The notes: generated by a model not told the origin, from the letters alone. 64,000 nt of DNA from Adiantum capillus-veneris (GCA_014529385.2 CM043966.1:140230211-140294210), one strand, 5' to 3'; counted from the first letter of the stretch, positions 10,172 through 22,533 are shown. Translations and numbers: made by a program.

Positions 10172-12000
10172 TGATGCAAGGATATCGTAGCCTAGGGGGG
10201 GTGTCCTCTAAACCTCCCCAACTAGACCCCGTGAATCATCTCTATTGGATAGAAGAATCACATTGAATACGGGGGGCACCACTTAGCGAGATATGCGTCT
10301 AGGACGCAAATATCTACATGAGTAAACATGCCATGAAAACCAGTGTCTAGTTGGGAAACTAAATGAAAGGGGTGATGAGGGAGAGATAGAAAGAGTGGAC
10401 TTGAGAGATAGAGAGAGTGAGAGAGAGTGTGTGGGCTTGCTACTCATACACGTAGCAAGGAGAAGAAAGAGGTAAGAAAAACATGCAAGTATGCTCTCTC
10501 CTCATATAAGAGGTGGCGAATCCTCATACCTCAAGATGCAAGTAAGATGGGACAAATCATGAGAGAGAGAGTGTGTATGTGTGGTGGAGAATACGCACAC
10601 CTCAACTTATGAGAGTGTGTATGTGTGGTGGAGAATACGCACACCTCAACATATGAGAGTGTGTATGTGTCGTGGAGAATATGCACACCTCAACATATGA
10701 ACATAGAAAGGAACATAAAGGGGTAGAGGAAATATATATGTATTCTCATGAAGGGATAGGGGAATTATGCAAGTCAGATGGGAGAAATCATGAGAGAGAG
10801 AGAGAGTGTGTATGTGTGGTGGAGAATCCGCACACCTCAACCTATGAACATAGAAAAAAACATGAAGGGGTATACTCTCTCCACATACAAGAGATGGTGA
10901 ATCACACATCTCAACATACAAGATGGAACAAAGCAAACATAAATCATACTCACAATAAAGCATAACCCGAAGGACACAAGGTATGGCACCAAGATGGAGT
11001 GTGTCAATTTCTTGCAAAGAAGCAATATAATGGATAGCATGGGGTAAGAACATGAGAAGGGAACAGGACCATAGAGTGCATAATGGAAGGATGGGCGGTG
11101 ATGGCAAGGAATATAGTGGGTAGCATAGGGCAAGAACATGAGAAGGGAACAAGACCATAGGGTGCATAATGGAAGGATGGGAGGTGATGGAAAGGAATAG
11201 CATGAGGATAGGCATCATTCTACTTACAAATGTGTCTTGAGTCCTTCATAGAAAGTGTGTTGAGTAATGGTGCTCATTTTGTGCATAGTGAATGTAATGG
11301 TGTTGTGATGATGTGATTAGGATTCATGCTACTAGCATGTAGTGCAAGGGTGTGTGTTGATGGTGATGGGGTCAGAGTGTACACTAGGTGTTGTGTTTAG
11401 GTGTGTATTTTTTTTGTTATAGAGACACCTCCTTATATAGGGAAGAAGGAGGAACATTTTAGAAATTTTCTAAAATATGAGATAAATATCCAAGCAAGCC
11501 CATGTGGCAGTGGGCCACCCTTGTCTAGCTGTGTGTGCATATGACAAGTTAGGAGTCTTATGAGAGGGAGAGAAAACATAAGGGAGGGTAGGATAGGGGG
11601 ATAGGAAATTTACATGGTGCGTACCATGGCTAGCTGATTAGGGAAAAGGAAACAAGAAAAATTACAAGGGTTTGTCGGAGGTGAGTAGTCAATAGCAAGA
11701 GTGAACCTGCTAGGGATGGATGTTCTTCCCCATACTTAGCAATGTCTTCCATTAATTCTCTCATGCATTTTTAATAGTGTTTCAAGATCTCATGATGGTG
11801 GGGAAGAGACCTTAGATGAGGTTGTGAGTGTGTGGGACAAGATATGTAGACTTTGAGAGAGGGCTGCCCTGTGTCAGCAGCGTGACATGGCAGACTTAGG
11901 TCCATCATTTTGATCATATATTATAGTTCATCACTCCAAAAAATATAAGAAAGAAATAGGGCTGGAAAGATCAGCTCATAGGCTACATTTTCTATTTTCA
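10172..12000 (-). repeat. LTR-like block A of E2
   Basis: Begins on the plus strand with TG directly beyond the primer-site spacer. It contains a minus-strand TATA box and is repeated with high identity at 15364-17100. The interior has several tandem stretches (GAGAATCCGCACACCTCAAC-type units near 10570-10850; two copies of an AAGGGAACAxGACCATAG unit near 11050-11180). The outer right border is not clear because the duplication with block B runs on into the array unit; 12000 is approximate. Open frames within it (such as 10646-11218) are judged to be chance. Confidence 0.6.
11431..11440 (-). promoter_or_regulatory. TATA box in LTR block A
   Basis: Minus strand reads CTATATAAGG in a GC-flanked setting, conserved at 16514-16524 in block B. 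It would place the start of an element transcript some 30 nt to the left, near 11400. Confidence 0.55.
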
Positions 12001-13545
12001 GAAAAACCTCAAATTTAGTGAGACATAAAGAAGGCCAAGGTTAGTGTACGCAGAACTTTATGGTGAACTAACTATAGCAGATCAATGCAGAGATGCAAGA
12101 AGTTAGAGAGTAAATCAAAAGGATTATCTTTCCCTCTCTTTAATTGTGTGCATCATTTGTGTTTTGTGTAAAATCCTTTCACTCGCCTTGTATGTCGTGT
12201 CAATGTCCCTTGAGTGATCCCGGAGTCCGGACGATCGAAGGTGTAGAGGCCAAGGCCTCACTTGTATGCGATCTCCAATCATCAACATTACCTCAAGTAA
12301 GACAATGGTATTTCCCTCTCTTTCCTGTGTGTTAGTTGTGTTTTATGCAAAATCCTTTCACCCGCCTTGTATCTCGTGTCAATGTCCCTCGAGTGATCCT
12401 GGATCTCGGAGGATCGGAGGTGTAGAGGCCAGCCCTCCTTTGTTTGCGATTTCCAACCATCAGCATTCCCTCAAGTAAGACAATGGTGTTTTTCTCTAGA
12501 CATGGTCAAAGGACCAGTCGTCATCTAACGTCCTGTTGTAGTTAGGTACAAGAAATGTGGTGCCTCCCTAGCGCTTCTTCGAGACATCTTTCTATCTATT
12601 ATGCAGAGAGGTTTTCAGGGTGGACATGTGTCAGTGTCTCCTGCTTTCGACAGCCGTCTACACAAAAAGAGAAAGAGAGAGAGAGAGGGAGAATCTTCTA
12701 ACATGGTCGGCCATCATGTTGCATGGTCGTTGAGAAAGAAAGACGGTTAAACTTGCAGGATGGCGATTCATATGCCCCCCTTGAGCTAGCTACATTTATA
12801 AGGTGACGCCCCCGATCACAGACGCTGTTGTCATTATTACTGCGCACAGTACTACCCGATTGGGTAAGTCCTCTCTCTCTGTCTCTCTCTCTCTAACTCA
12901 TATGGAGGGTACCTTGGGGTCTATGACGAAGTTGAAAGCCAAGCATCGTGTATGGACTACACTCGAGCACCACACAACATACAAGCACATGAGGACTAGC
13001 ACGAGGAGGAGGTCACATTGGCCAAACAGCCATCGCATAAAATGATAAGCATGTAAGGGCAACTGGTAGAGGTGAATCACGAGCCAACACCGAGCGGACA
13101 AAAACTATGAGCGCACATGCCAAGTAGCTTTAATTGGGGGATGTATTTATGAGATCGTAGCACACTAGAAAATTAATGATTAGATTCCTCAGTCATGCAA
13201 CAAGGGGGTAGAATGTGGTTTTTCCAGTGCACTGCAACAAAGCGGTAACACACGGCTGGAATACTGACTATCATTGGGGTGAGCATGGACACAGGACTAG
13301 CCCAAGGTGTTAACGGGGAGAAGCGAGTGACTAGGGCAGGTAGCATGAGATGGAGAAAGTAAGGCGAGGCTGGGTAGAGGTAGCTGAAGCTCGACAAGGG
13401 AATGCGGTCCACAGTAGTTTGGAGAACCAGGTCAACTATGGATATGCATGCAAGTACATGTGTATTTGTAGGGTGTAGTTGTCAGGCTTCCATTATAAGT
13501 GACATTGACATGGTGTCCATCTTCACCTTCTCTTATGGTGCGTAC
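12001..13545. repeat. Array unit, copy A (shortened)
   Basis: Matches units B (17000-19683) and C (19745-22400) but lacks two internal blocks. One is about 420 bp (present at 17105-17520 and 19870-20285). The other is about 590 bp, the segment between the two CT tracts (18367-18953 in B). In copy A the two CT tracts are fused into one short tract near 12869-12893. It ends with the shared terminus CTTATGGTGCGTACATGCA. Function unknown; no family-level coding signal. Confidence 0.8.
12131..12482. repeat. Tandem dimer of about 175 bp inside the array unit
   Basis: Each half runs from TTCCCTCTCTTT or similar, through AAATCCTTTCAC and GTGATCC, to CAAGTAAGACAATGG. The same dimer is found at about 17635-17985 (B) and 20398-20755 (C). 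Short open frames read across it in each copy only because the halves have no stops in one phase. Confidence 0.75.
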
Positions 13546-13960
13546 ATGCACCAGCTCGGTGCATAGTTCGGTGAAAAAGAGCACCAAAAGTGGTAAGGAC
13601 CCACCACATCCCTGTCCTCTACCATCAACCTCTCTATCGACTAGACCGAGATGGCACCACTCCCCTCCATCACGGTCCAGTAGCTATTTGCTCATTCGTC
13701 ATGGCGGGAGAGTAGCTGAGAGTTTGACAGATCTGATGCGTGTAGCTTTGTGATAGATTTTGGTGACTTCACCATTGAAATCAGAGCGCCGTTCGCCCTG
13801 CATGTACGCAAAAGGGCTTTCTCGGTCTGCACGTTCCCTCCTCTTCTTCATCGGGCGCATGTAAGCAGTGTATCTGATATTGCATAAAAGCGCTCTCTCT
13901 CTCTCTCTCTCTCTCTCTCAAAAGGCCAAAATTGGACAAATCAATAGACAAAACCTATGC
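13546..13960 (+). other. Segment unique to one array junction, possible decayed coding DNA
   Basis: Continues from the unit terminus GGTGCGTACATGCA into sequence not seen in the other copies. A plus-strand reading without long open frame has protein-like composition (for example DIDMVSIFTFSYGAYM before a stop, and later SFVIDFGDFTIEIRAPF), but I recognise no family. A short CT tract lies at 13892-13919. Confidence 0.35.
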
Positions 13961-14074
13961 TTGAGTCACGTGCTGACCGACAGAAGGGGATTGACAATCT
14001 TGCTGACCGACAGGAGGATACGGCAACCATGCATTGCAGAGGAGTTATTATTGCCCGAGGGTATATTTGGAGTC

Positions 14075-14141
<67 letters not shown>

Positions 14142-15013
14142 GGAGGGTACCTTGGGGTCTATGATGAAGTTGACAGCCAAGCATCGTGTATGGACTACAC
14201 TCGAGCACCACACAACATACAAGCACATGAGGACTAGCGCGAGGAGGAGGTCACATTGGCCAAACAGCCATCGCATCAAACGATGAGCCTGTAAGGGCAA
14301 CTGTTAGAGGTGAATCACGAGCCAACACCGAGCGGACAAAAACTATGAGCACACATGCCAAGTAGCTTTAATTGGGGGATGTATTTATGAGATCGTAGTG
14401 CACTGGAAAATTAATGATTAGATTCCCCACTCACAAGCACATGAGGACTAGCGCGAGGAGGAGGTCACATTGGCCAAACAGCCACCGCATCAGCCGATGA
14501 GCCTGTAAGGGCAACTGGTAGAGGTGAATCACGAGCCAACACCGAGCGGACAAAAACTATGAGCGCACATGCCGAGTAGCTTTAATTGGGGGATGTACTT
14601 ATGCGATCGTAGTGCACTGGAAAATTAATGATTAGATTCTCCACTCATGCAACAAAGGGGGTAGAATGTGGTTTTTCCATTGCACTGCAACAAAGCGGTA
14701 ACACACAGCTGGAATATTGACTATCATTGGGGTGAGCATGGACACAGGACTAGCCCAAGGTATTAATGGGAAGAAGCGAGTCACTAGGGCAGGTAGTATG
14801 AGATGGAGAAAGTAAGGCAAGGCTGGGTAGAGGTAGCTGAAGCTCGATAGGGGAATGCGGTCCACAGTAGTCTGGAGAACCGGCAATAAGAAGAGGTCAA
14901 TTATGGATATGCATGCAAGTAGATCTGTATTTGTAGGGTGTAGTTGTCAGGCTTCCATTATAAGTGATAGTGGCATGTTTTCCATATTCACCTTCTCTTA
15001 TGGTGCGTACATG
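13961..15013. repeat. Array unit, partial copy A' (right third)
   Basis: Contains the CT tract (14078-14138), the TATGGAGGGTACCTTGGGG stretch and the terminus CTTATGGTGCGTACATGCA, matching the ends of units B and C. A block of about 214 bp (14218-14431) is tandemly repeated at 14432-14645 with few differences. This duplication is absent from the other copies. Confidence 0.8.
14078..14138 (+). repeat. (CT)n tract in unit A'
   Basis: About 30 CT units on the plus strand. It is the homologue of tracts at 18953-19043 and 21673-21738. It creates spurious Ser-Leu and Arg-Glu frames in several phases. Confidence 0.95.
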
Positions 15014-15295
15014 CATATTCCTCCTTCACTTTGGTGTACACTCATCACGTGAATGGAGAGGTTGGCAGTAGTGTGAGCATGATACCTCTTGCACCTTCCT
15101 TCTAGGCTTGAGAGGACGACAAGAGATGTACATGGTTTGGGTGGGAAAAGACGGTCTTACTACTTCTTCTATGTTGATGACGGAGACGCCTGACAAGATA
15201 GTTTCAATTTGTATTTTGAGTTGATCAAGACGTGCTTGAAGCTCCTCTTCTTTTGTCGTCCAAGCTGAAAACCCATAGAGCCATCCATCCATCAT
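15013..15295 (-). pseudogene. Duplicate of the E2 gag start
   Basis: The frame 15295-15026 is close to 10103-9834, with the EEEELQARLDQLKIQI helix and PLKPRRKVQEVSCSHYCQ region. It is cut at 15013, where the array-unit terminus is joined directly to it. The preserved frame length suggests a young duplication rather than selection. Confidence 0.65.
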
Positions 15296-15338
15296 TCACC
15301 CTTAGCATATCAATTGCAAAAATGAAGGTTACATGGAG

Positions 15339-15357
15339 TTCGTCAGTGGGGGCCCCA
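15339..15357 (-). other. Primer-site-like motif, duplicate
   Basis: Counterpart of 10147-10165, with several substitutions including TGGGGCCC in place of TGGTGCCT on the minus strand. It is followed after 6 nt by the TG start of LTR block B. Confidence 0.5.
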
Positions 15358-15363
15358 AAGAAA

Positions 15364-17100
15364 TGATGCAAGGATATCGTAGCCTAGGGGGGGTGGCCTC
15401 TAAACCTCCCCAAGTAGACCCCGTGAATTATCTCTATTGGATAGAAGAATCACATTCAATAGGGGGGGCACCACTTAGCGAGATATGCGTCTAGGACGCA
15501 AACATCTACATGAGTAAACATGCCATGAAAACCAGTGTCTGGTTGGGAAACTAAATGAAAGGGGTGATGAGGGAGAGATAGAAAGAGTGGACTTGAGAGA
15601 TAGAGAGAGAGTGTGTGGGCTTGCTACTCATACATGTAGCAAGGAGGAGAAAGAGGTAAGAAAAACGTGCAAGTATGCTCTCTCCTCATATAAGAGGTGG
15701 CGAATCCTCACACCTCAAGATGCAAGTAAGATGGGACAAATCATGAGAGAGAGAGTGTGTATATATGTGTGGTGGAGAATACGCACACCTCAACATATGA
15801 ACATAAAGTGGTAGGGGAAATATATATGTATGCTCATGAAGGGATAGGGGAAATATGCAAGTCAGATGGGAGAAATCATGAGAGAGAGAGTGTGTATGTG
15901 TGGTGGAGAATCCGCACACCTCAACATATGAACGTAGAAAAAAACATGAAGGGGTATACTCTCTCCACATACAAGAGATGGTGAATCACACATCTCAACA
16001 TACAAGATGGAGGAAAGCAAACATAAATCATACTCCCAATAAAGCATAACCCAAAGGACACAAGGTATGGCACCAAGATGGAGTGTGTCAATTTCTTGCA
16101 AAGAAGGAATATAATGGATAGCATGGGGTAAGAACATAAGAAGGGAACAAGACCATAGAGTGCATAATGGAAGGATGGGCAGTGATGGCAAGGAATATAT
16201 TGGGTAGCATAGGGCAAGAACATGAGAAGGGAACAAGACCATAGGGTGCATAATGGAAGGATGGGAGGTGACAGCAAGGAATAGCATGAGGATAGGCATC
16301 ATTCTACTTACAAATGTGTCTTGAGTCCTTCATAGAAAGTGTGTGGAGATATTGTGCTCATTTTGTGCATAGTGAATGTAATGGTGTTGTGATGATGTGA
16401 TAAGGATTCATGCTACTAGCATGTAGTGCAAGGGTGTGTGTTGATGGTGGTGGGGTCAGAGTGTATACTATGTGTTGTGTTTAGGTGTGTCTTGTTTTTG
16501 TTATAGAGACACCTCCTTATATAGGGAAGGAGGAGGAACATTTTAATTAGCAATTTTCTAAAATATGAGATAAATATCCAAGCAAGCCCATGTGGCAGTG
16601 GGCCACCCTTGTCTAGCTGTGTGTGCATATGCCAAGTTAGGAGTCTTATGAGAGGCAGAGGAAACATAAGGGAGGGTAAGATAGGGGGATAGGAAATTTA
16701 CAAGGTGCTAACCATAGCTAGATTATTAGGGAAGAGGAAACAGGAAAAATTACAAGGGTTTGTTGGAGGTGAGTAGTCAATGGCAAGACTGAACCTGCTA
16801 GGGATGGACGTTCTTCGCCATACTTAGCAATGTCTTCCATTAATTCTCTCATGCATTTTTAATAGTGTGTCAAGAGCTCATGATGGTGGGGAAGAGACCT
16901 TAGATGAGGTTGTGAGTGTGTGTGACAAGATATGTAGACGTTGAGAGAGGGCTGCCCTATGTCAGCAGCGTGACCTGACAGACTCTGGTCCATCATTTTG
17001 ATCATATCTTACAGTTCATTACTTCAAATAATATAAGAAAGAAATAGGGCTAGAAACATCAGCTCATAATCTACATTTTCTATTTTCAAATAAACCTCAA
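15364..17100 (-). repeat. LTR-like block B
   Basis: Second copy of block A, shifted by about 5.1-5.2 kb, with the TATA box at 16514-16524. It shows many small indels and substitutions relative to A, so the duplication is not recent. No RT or integrase lies next to it. Confidence 0.6.
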
Positions 17101-18362
17101 ATTCAGGGAGGAAGTGGATGCCAAAAATTGAGCAAAAGCATGTACATTTCTGCCAACAAAAGTCTTCATGGTGGTCCCCCTTTTGTTGTCCTTTGCCTTA
17201 GGTATCCCCAAAAGTCTTCAACCATGTGTGAAAGCATCCCCTATGGCCTTGAAATTTCTCATAATTATTCAAGTGGGATCACGTTATTGATAATCTATGA
17301 GCTAGCCCATAATAAACTAGTCAACATAATATTTCTTTTCGTAAAATTTAGACAAGTAAAATAATAGTATGTACATGGTAGAATATTTTAAAAAATCACA
17401 AAAAATATGGTGGGATAGAAATAGGTGGATAAAATAATAATAGTGAATAGAATAGATTCTCACGCAAAGGGAGAGTTGGAACAATAATCTGCAAAAGCGA
17501 CCCTCAACATCTGTTTTATAAATGAGACATAAAGAAGGCCAAGGTTAGTGTATGTAGAACTTTATGGTGAACTAACTATAGCAGATCAATGCGGAGATGC
17601 AAGAAGTTAGAGAGTGAATCAAAAGGATTATCTTTCCCTCTCTTTAATTGTGTGCTGTGTTTTGTGTAAAATCCTTTCACTCGCCTTGTATGTCGTGTCA
17701 GTATACCTTGAGTGATCCCGGAGTCCGGACGATCGAAGGTGTAGAGGTCAAGGAATCACTTGTTTGCGATTTCCAATCATCAACATTACCTCAAGTAAGA
17801 CAATGGTATTTCCCTCTCTTTCATGTGTGTTAGTTGTGTTTTATGCAAAATCCTTTCACCCGCCCTGTATGTCGTGTCAATGTCCCTCGAGTGATCCTGT
17901 ATCTCGAACGATCGAAGGTGTAGAGGCCACCCCTCCCTTGTTTGCGATTTCCAACCATCAACATTACCTCATGTAAGACAATGGTGTTTTTCTCTAGACA
18001 TGGTTAAAGGACCAGTCGTCATCTAACGTCCTGCTGTAGTTAGGTACAAGATATGTGGTGCCTCCCTAGCGCTTCTTCGAGACATCATTCTATCTATTAT
18101 GCAGAGAGGTTTTCAGGGTGGACATGTGTCAGTGTCTATTGCTTTCGGCAGTCGTATACACAAAAAGAGAAAGAGAGAGAGAGCGAGAATCTTCTAGCAT
18201 GGTCCGCCATCACGTTGCATTGTCGTTGAGAAAGAAACACGATTAAACTTGCAGGATGGCGATTCATATGCCCCCCTCGAGCTAGCTACATTTATAAGGT
18301 GACGCCCCCGATCACAGTCGCTGTTGTCGTTGTTACTGCGCACAATACTACCTCATTGGGTA

Positions 18363-18366
<4 letters not shown>

Positions 18367-18451
<85 letters not shown>

Positions 18452-18465
18452 CCCCCCCCCCCCCC
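18367..18465 (+). repeat. (CT)n followed by a 17-C run
   Basis: About 41 CT units (18367-18448) then C17 (18449-18465). The homologous tract in unit C (21134-21188) lacks the C run. Confidence 0.95.
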
Positions 18466-18950
18466 TCTCATTGTACACCTATTGGAGCTGGTCGTATTAT
18501 TGTTGCACAACATAGATGTACGTATTGCTGCTATTTGGGTGTAGAGTTCCTCCTCCCCATGCCATGTGTTGGCTTTGAGGGCTTGAAACAGATCGAGAGT
18601 CTAATTTGCAACGTATGCGACCTAAGGCAGATGGGATTTGGAGCTGGGTGAGGCAGTTGGAGGGTGTGGACAGATTAGGAGCCACAATTGATGGGCAAGG
18701 CATGGTCACAAAAGAGGCGCAGCTCCGCATTAACGCTCGTAAATTAAGGCTGTACTAGTTATGTGCAGGGAGGCAATTTCGTTTGTATCTTGCAAGGATG
18801 ATCAGGAGCAGGAGCAGGAGTGATCATTTTCCAAGCGAAGGAGGAGGGTGCTAGAACAGAAGGGGATCGACAATCTTGCTGGCCGACAGGAGGATACGGC
18901 AACCATGCATTGCAGAGAAGTTATTACTGCCCGAGGGTATATTTGGAGTC

Positions 18951-18952
<2 letters not shown>

Positions 18953-19043
<91 letters not shown>
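18953..19043 (+). repeat. (CT)n tract, second in unit B
   Basis: About 45 CT units. Together with 18367-18448 it flanks the block missing from copy A. Confidence 0.95.
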
Positions 19044-19045
<2 letters not shown>

Positions 19046-21129
19046 GGAGGGTACCTTGGGGTCTATGACGAAGTTGACAGGCAAGCATCGTGTATGCACT
19101 ACACTCGAGCACCACACAAAATACAAGCACATGAGGACTAGCGCGAGGAGGAGGTCACATTGGCCAAATAGCTACCGCATAAAATGATAAGCCTGTAAGG
19201 GCAACTGGTAGAGGTGAATCACGAGCCAACAGCGAGCGGACAAAAACTATGAGCGCATATGCCAAGTAGCTTTAATTGGGGGATGTATTTATGAGATCGT
19301 AGCGCACTGGAAAATTAATGATTAGATTCCCCAGTCATGCAACAAAGGGGGTAGAATGTGGTTTTTCGAGTGCACTGCAACAAAGCGGTAACACACAGCT
19401 GGAATACTGACTATCATTGGGGTGAGCATGTACACAGGACAAGCCCAAGGTATTAACGGGGAGAAGGGAGTCACTAGGGCAAGTAGTATGAGATGGAGAA
19501 AGTAAGGAGAGGCTAGAGGTAGTTGAAGCTCGACAAGGGAATGCGGTCCATAGTAGTTTGGAGAACTAGGTCAACTATGGGTGTGCATGCAAGTACATGT
19601 GTATTTGTAGGGTGTAGTTGTCAGGCTTCCATTATAAGTGACGGTGGCATGTTGTCCATCTTCACCTTCTCTTATGGTGCGTACCTTTAGAGTATATCTG
19701 GCTTGTTGTCCATCTTCACCTTCTCTTATGGTGAGTACCTTTAGACTATATCCGGTCCATCATTTTACTCATATCTTACAATTCATCACTCCAAAAAATA
19801 TAAGAAAGAAATAGGGCTGGAAAGATCAGCTCATAGGCTACATTTTCTATTTTCAAATAAACCTCAAATTCAGGAAGGAAGTGGATGCCAAAAATTGAGC
19901 AAAAGCATGTACATTTCTGCCAACAAAAGTCTTCATGGTGGTCTCCCTCTTGTTGTCCTTTGCCTTAGGTATCCCCAAAAGTCTTCAGCCATGTGTGAAA
20001 GCAACCCCTACGGCCTTGAAATTTGTCATAATTATCCAAGTGGGATCAAGTTATTGATAATCTATGAGCTAGCCCATAATAAACTAGTCAACATAATATT
20101 CTTTTTCGTAAAATTTAGACAAGTAAAATCATAGTATGTACATGGTAGAATATTTAAAAAAATCACAAAAAATATGGTGGGATAGAAATAGGTGGATAAA
20201 ATAATAATAGTGAATAGAATAGGTTCTCACGCAAAGGGAGAGCTGGAACAATAATCTGCAAAAGCGACCCTCAACATCTTTTTAATAAATGAGACATAAA
20301 TAAGGCCAAGGTTAGTGTACGCAAAACTTTATGGTGAACTAACTATAGCAGATCAATGCGGAGATGCAAGAAGCTAGAGAGTGAATCAAAAGGATTATCT
20401 TTCCCTCTCTTTAATTGTGTGCTGTGTTTTGTGTAAAATCCTTTCACTCGCCTTGTATGTCGTGCCAATGTTCCTTGAGTGATCCTGGAGTCCAGACGAT
20501 GGAAGGTGTAGTGGCCAAGGCCTCACTTGTTTGCGATTTCCAATCGTCAACATTACCTCAAGTAAGACAATGGTGTTTCCCTCTCTTTCCTGTGTGTTAG
20601 TTGTGTTTTATGAAAAATCCTTTCACCCGCCCTGTATGTCGTGTCAATGTCCCTCGAGTCATCCTAGATCTCGGACAATCGGAGGTGTAGAGGCCACCCC
20701 TCCCTTGTTCCGATCTCCAACCATCAACATTACCTCAAGTAAGACAATGGTGTTTTTCTCTAGATAGGGTCAAAGGACCAGTCGTCATCTAACGTCCTGC
20801 TGTAGTTAGGTACAAGATATGTGGTGCCTCCCTAGCGCTTCTTCAAGACATCTTTCTATCTGTTATGCAGAGAGGTTTTCAGGGTGGACATGTGTCAGTG
20901 TCTCCTGCTTTCGGCAGCCGTCTACACAAAAAGAGAAAGAGAGAGAGAGGGAGAATCTTCTAACATGGTCGGCCATCATGTTGCATGGTCGTTGAGAAAG
21001 AAACACGATTATACTTGCTGGATGGCGATTCATATGCCCCCCTCGAGCTAGCTACATTTATAAGGTGACGCCCCGATCACAGTCGTTGTTGTTGTTGTTA
21101 CTGCACACAATACGACTCGATTGGGTAAG

Positions 21130-21133
<4 letters not shown>

Positions 21134-21188
<55 letters not shown>
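21134..21188 (+). repeat. (CT)n tract, first in unit C
   Basis: Homologue of 18367-18448, shorter, without the following C run. Confidence 0.95.
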
Positions 21189-21191
<3 letters not shown>

Positions 21192-21669
21192 GTACACCTA
21201 TTGGAGTTGGTCGTATTATTGTTGCACAACATAGATGTAAGTATTGTTGCTATTCGGCTGTAGAGCTCCTCCTCCCCATGCCATGTGTTGGCTTTGAGGG
21301 CTCGAAACAGATCAAGAGTCTAATTTACGATGTATGCGACCTAAGGTAGATGGGGTTTGGAGCTAGGTGAGGCAGTTGGAGGGTGTGGACAGATTAGGAG
21401 CAACAATTGATGGGCAAGGCATAGGCACAAAAGAGGCGCACCTCCGCATTAACGCTTGTAAATTAAGGCTCTACTATTTATGTGTAGGGAGGCAATTTTT
21501 TTTGTATCTTGCAAGGATGATCAGGAGCAGGAGCAGGAGTGATCGTTTCCCAAGTGAAGGAGGAGGGTGCTAGAATAGAAAGGGATCGACAATCTTGCTG
21601 GCCGAGAGGAGGATACGGCAACCATGCATTGCAGAGAAGTTATTACTGCCCGAGGGTATATTTGGAGTC

Positions 21670-21672
<3 letters not shown>

Positions 21673-21738
<66 letters not shown>
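21673..21738 (+). repeat. (CT)n tract, second in unit C
   Basis: Homologue of 18953-19043 and of 14078-14138. Confidence 0.95.
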
Positions 21739-21742
<4 letters not shown>

Positions 21743-22533
21743 GGAGGGTACCTTGGGGTCTATGACGAAGTTGACAGCCAAGCATTGTGTATGGACTACA
21801 CTCGATCACCACACAACATACAAGCAAATGAGGAGTAGCGCGAGGAGGAGGTCACATTGGCCAAACAGCCACCGCATAAAACGATAAGCCTGTAAGGGCA
21901 ACTGGTAGAGGTGAATCACCAACCAACACCGAGCGGACAAAAACTATGAGCGCACATGCCGAGTAGCTTTAATTGGGGGATGTATTTATGAGATCGTAGC
22001 GCACTGGAAAATTAATGATTAGATTCCCCACTCATGCAACAAAGGGGGTAGAATATGTGGTTTTTCCAGTGCACTGCAACAAAGCGGTAACACACAACTG
22101 GAATATTGACTATCATTGGGGTGAGCATGGACACAGGACTAGCCCAAGGTATTAATGGGGAGAAGCGAGTCACTAGGGCAGGTAGTATGAGATGGAGAAA
22201 GTAAGGCAAGGCTGGGTAGAGATAGCTGAAGCTCGACAAGGGAATGCGGTCCACATTAGTTTGGAGAACCAGGTCAATTATGGATATGCATGCAAGTACA
22301 TGTGTATTTGTAGGGTGTAGTTGTCAGGCTTCCATTATAAGTTATAAGTGACAGTGGCATGTTGTCCATCTTCACCTTCTCTTATGGTGCGTACATGCAA
22401 TACTTTGTAACACTAGGTTCACTGTTGATAACACTATATCTGGTCTAAAGGTTGAGATGAACGTACGCTTTCCAAATTTGAAACTTCGTCGATCGGGACC
22501 TTATCTCGAAAAGTGGTCAGGCGGCGAAGCTTC

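Larger units (their letters stand above)
7176..12000 (-). mobile_element. E2: 5' part of a Tat-like element (LTR, PBS, gag, part of PR)
   Basis: Reading right to left there are an LTR-like block with a TATA box (11431-11440), a primer-site-like motif (10147-10165), a gag start at 10103, gag N-terminal frames, the capsid and zinc-knuckle region, and the start of protease. It is cut off at 7176 before RT. From 7176 to about 8990 it matches E1. The homology of its right part with 15013-17100 shows that the gag start plus LTR was duplicated about 5.1-5.2 kb away. Confidence 0.75.
17000..19683. repeat. Array unit, copy B (long)
   Basis: About 2.7 kb. In order: AT-rich start with AAATAGGGCT, a 420-bp block absent from A, the 175-bp tandem dimer, GACCAGTCGTCATCTAACGT, a CATTTATAAGG stretch, a first CT plus C tract, a 500-bp middle block, a second CT tract, TGGAGGGTACCTTGGGG, and the end CTTATGGTGCGTACC. 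No gene recognised. Frames such as 18497-18730 and 19895-20134 are short and without family features. Confidence 0.8.
19745..22400. repeat. Array unit, copy C (long)
   Basis: Tandem to unit B with a period of about 2.7 kb. The junction at 19683-19760 contains a doubled TCTTCACCTTCTCTTATGGT end. All blocks of unit B are present in the same order. CT tracts are at 21134-21188 and 21673-21738. It ends at the shared terminus GGTGCGTACATGCA near 22398, about 130 bp from the stop of the TIR gene. Confidence 0.8.

Noticed and set aside
10646-11218. 190-aa minus-strand frame rich in Leu, Ser, Pro and His
   Set aside because: It lies in a tandem-repeated LTR region and the corresponding frames in block B (15862-16302) differ in extent; no family motif.
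12160-12480. Small frames with MSCQCP repeats as a Cys-rich peptide gene
   Set aside because: They arise from the 175-bp tandem dimer; Cys spacing is not kept in a secretion context and there is no signal peptide.
13868-19187. Many open frames of Ser-Leu or Arg-Glu dipeptides
   Set aside because: They are translations of CT/GA microsatellites in every phase and carry no coding information.
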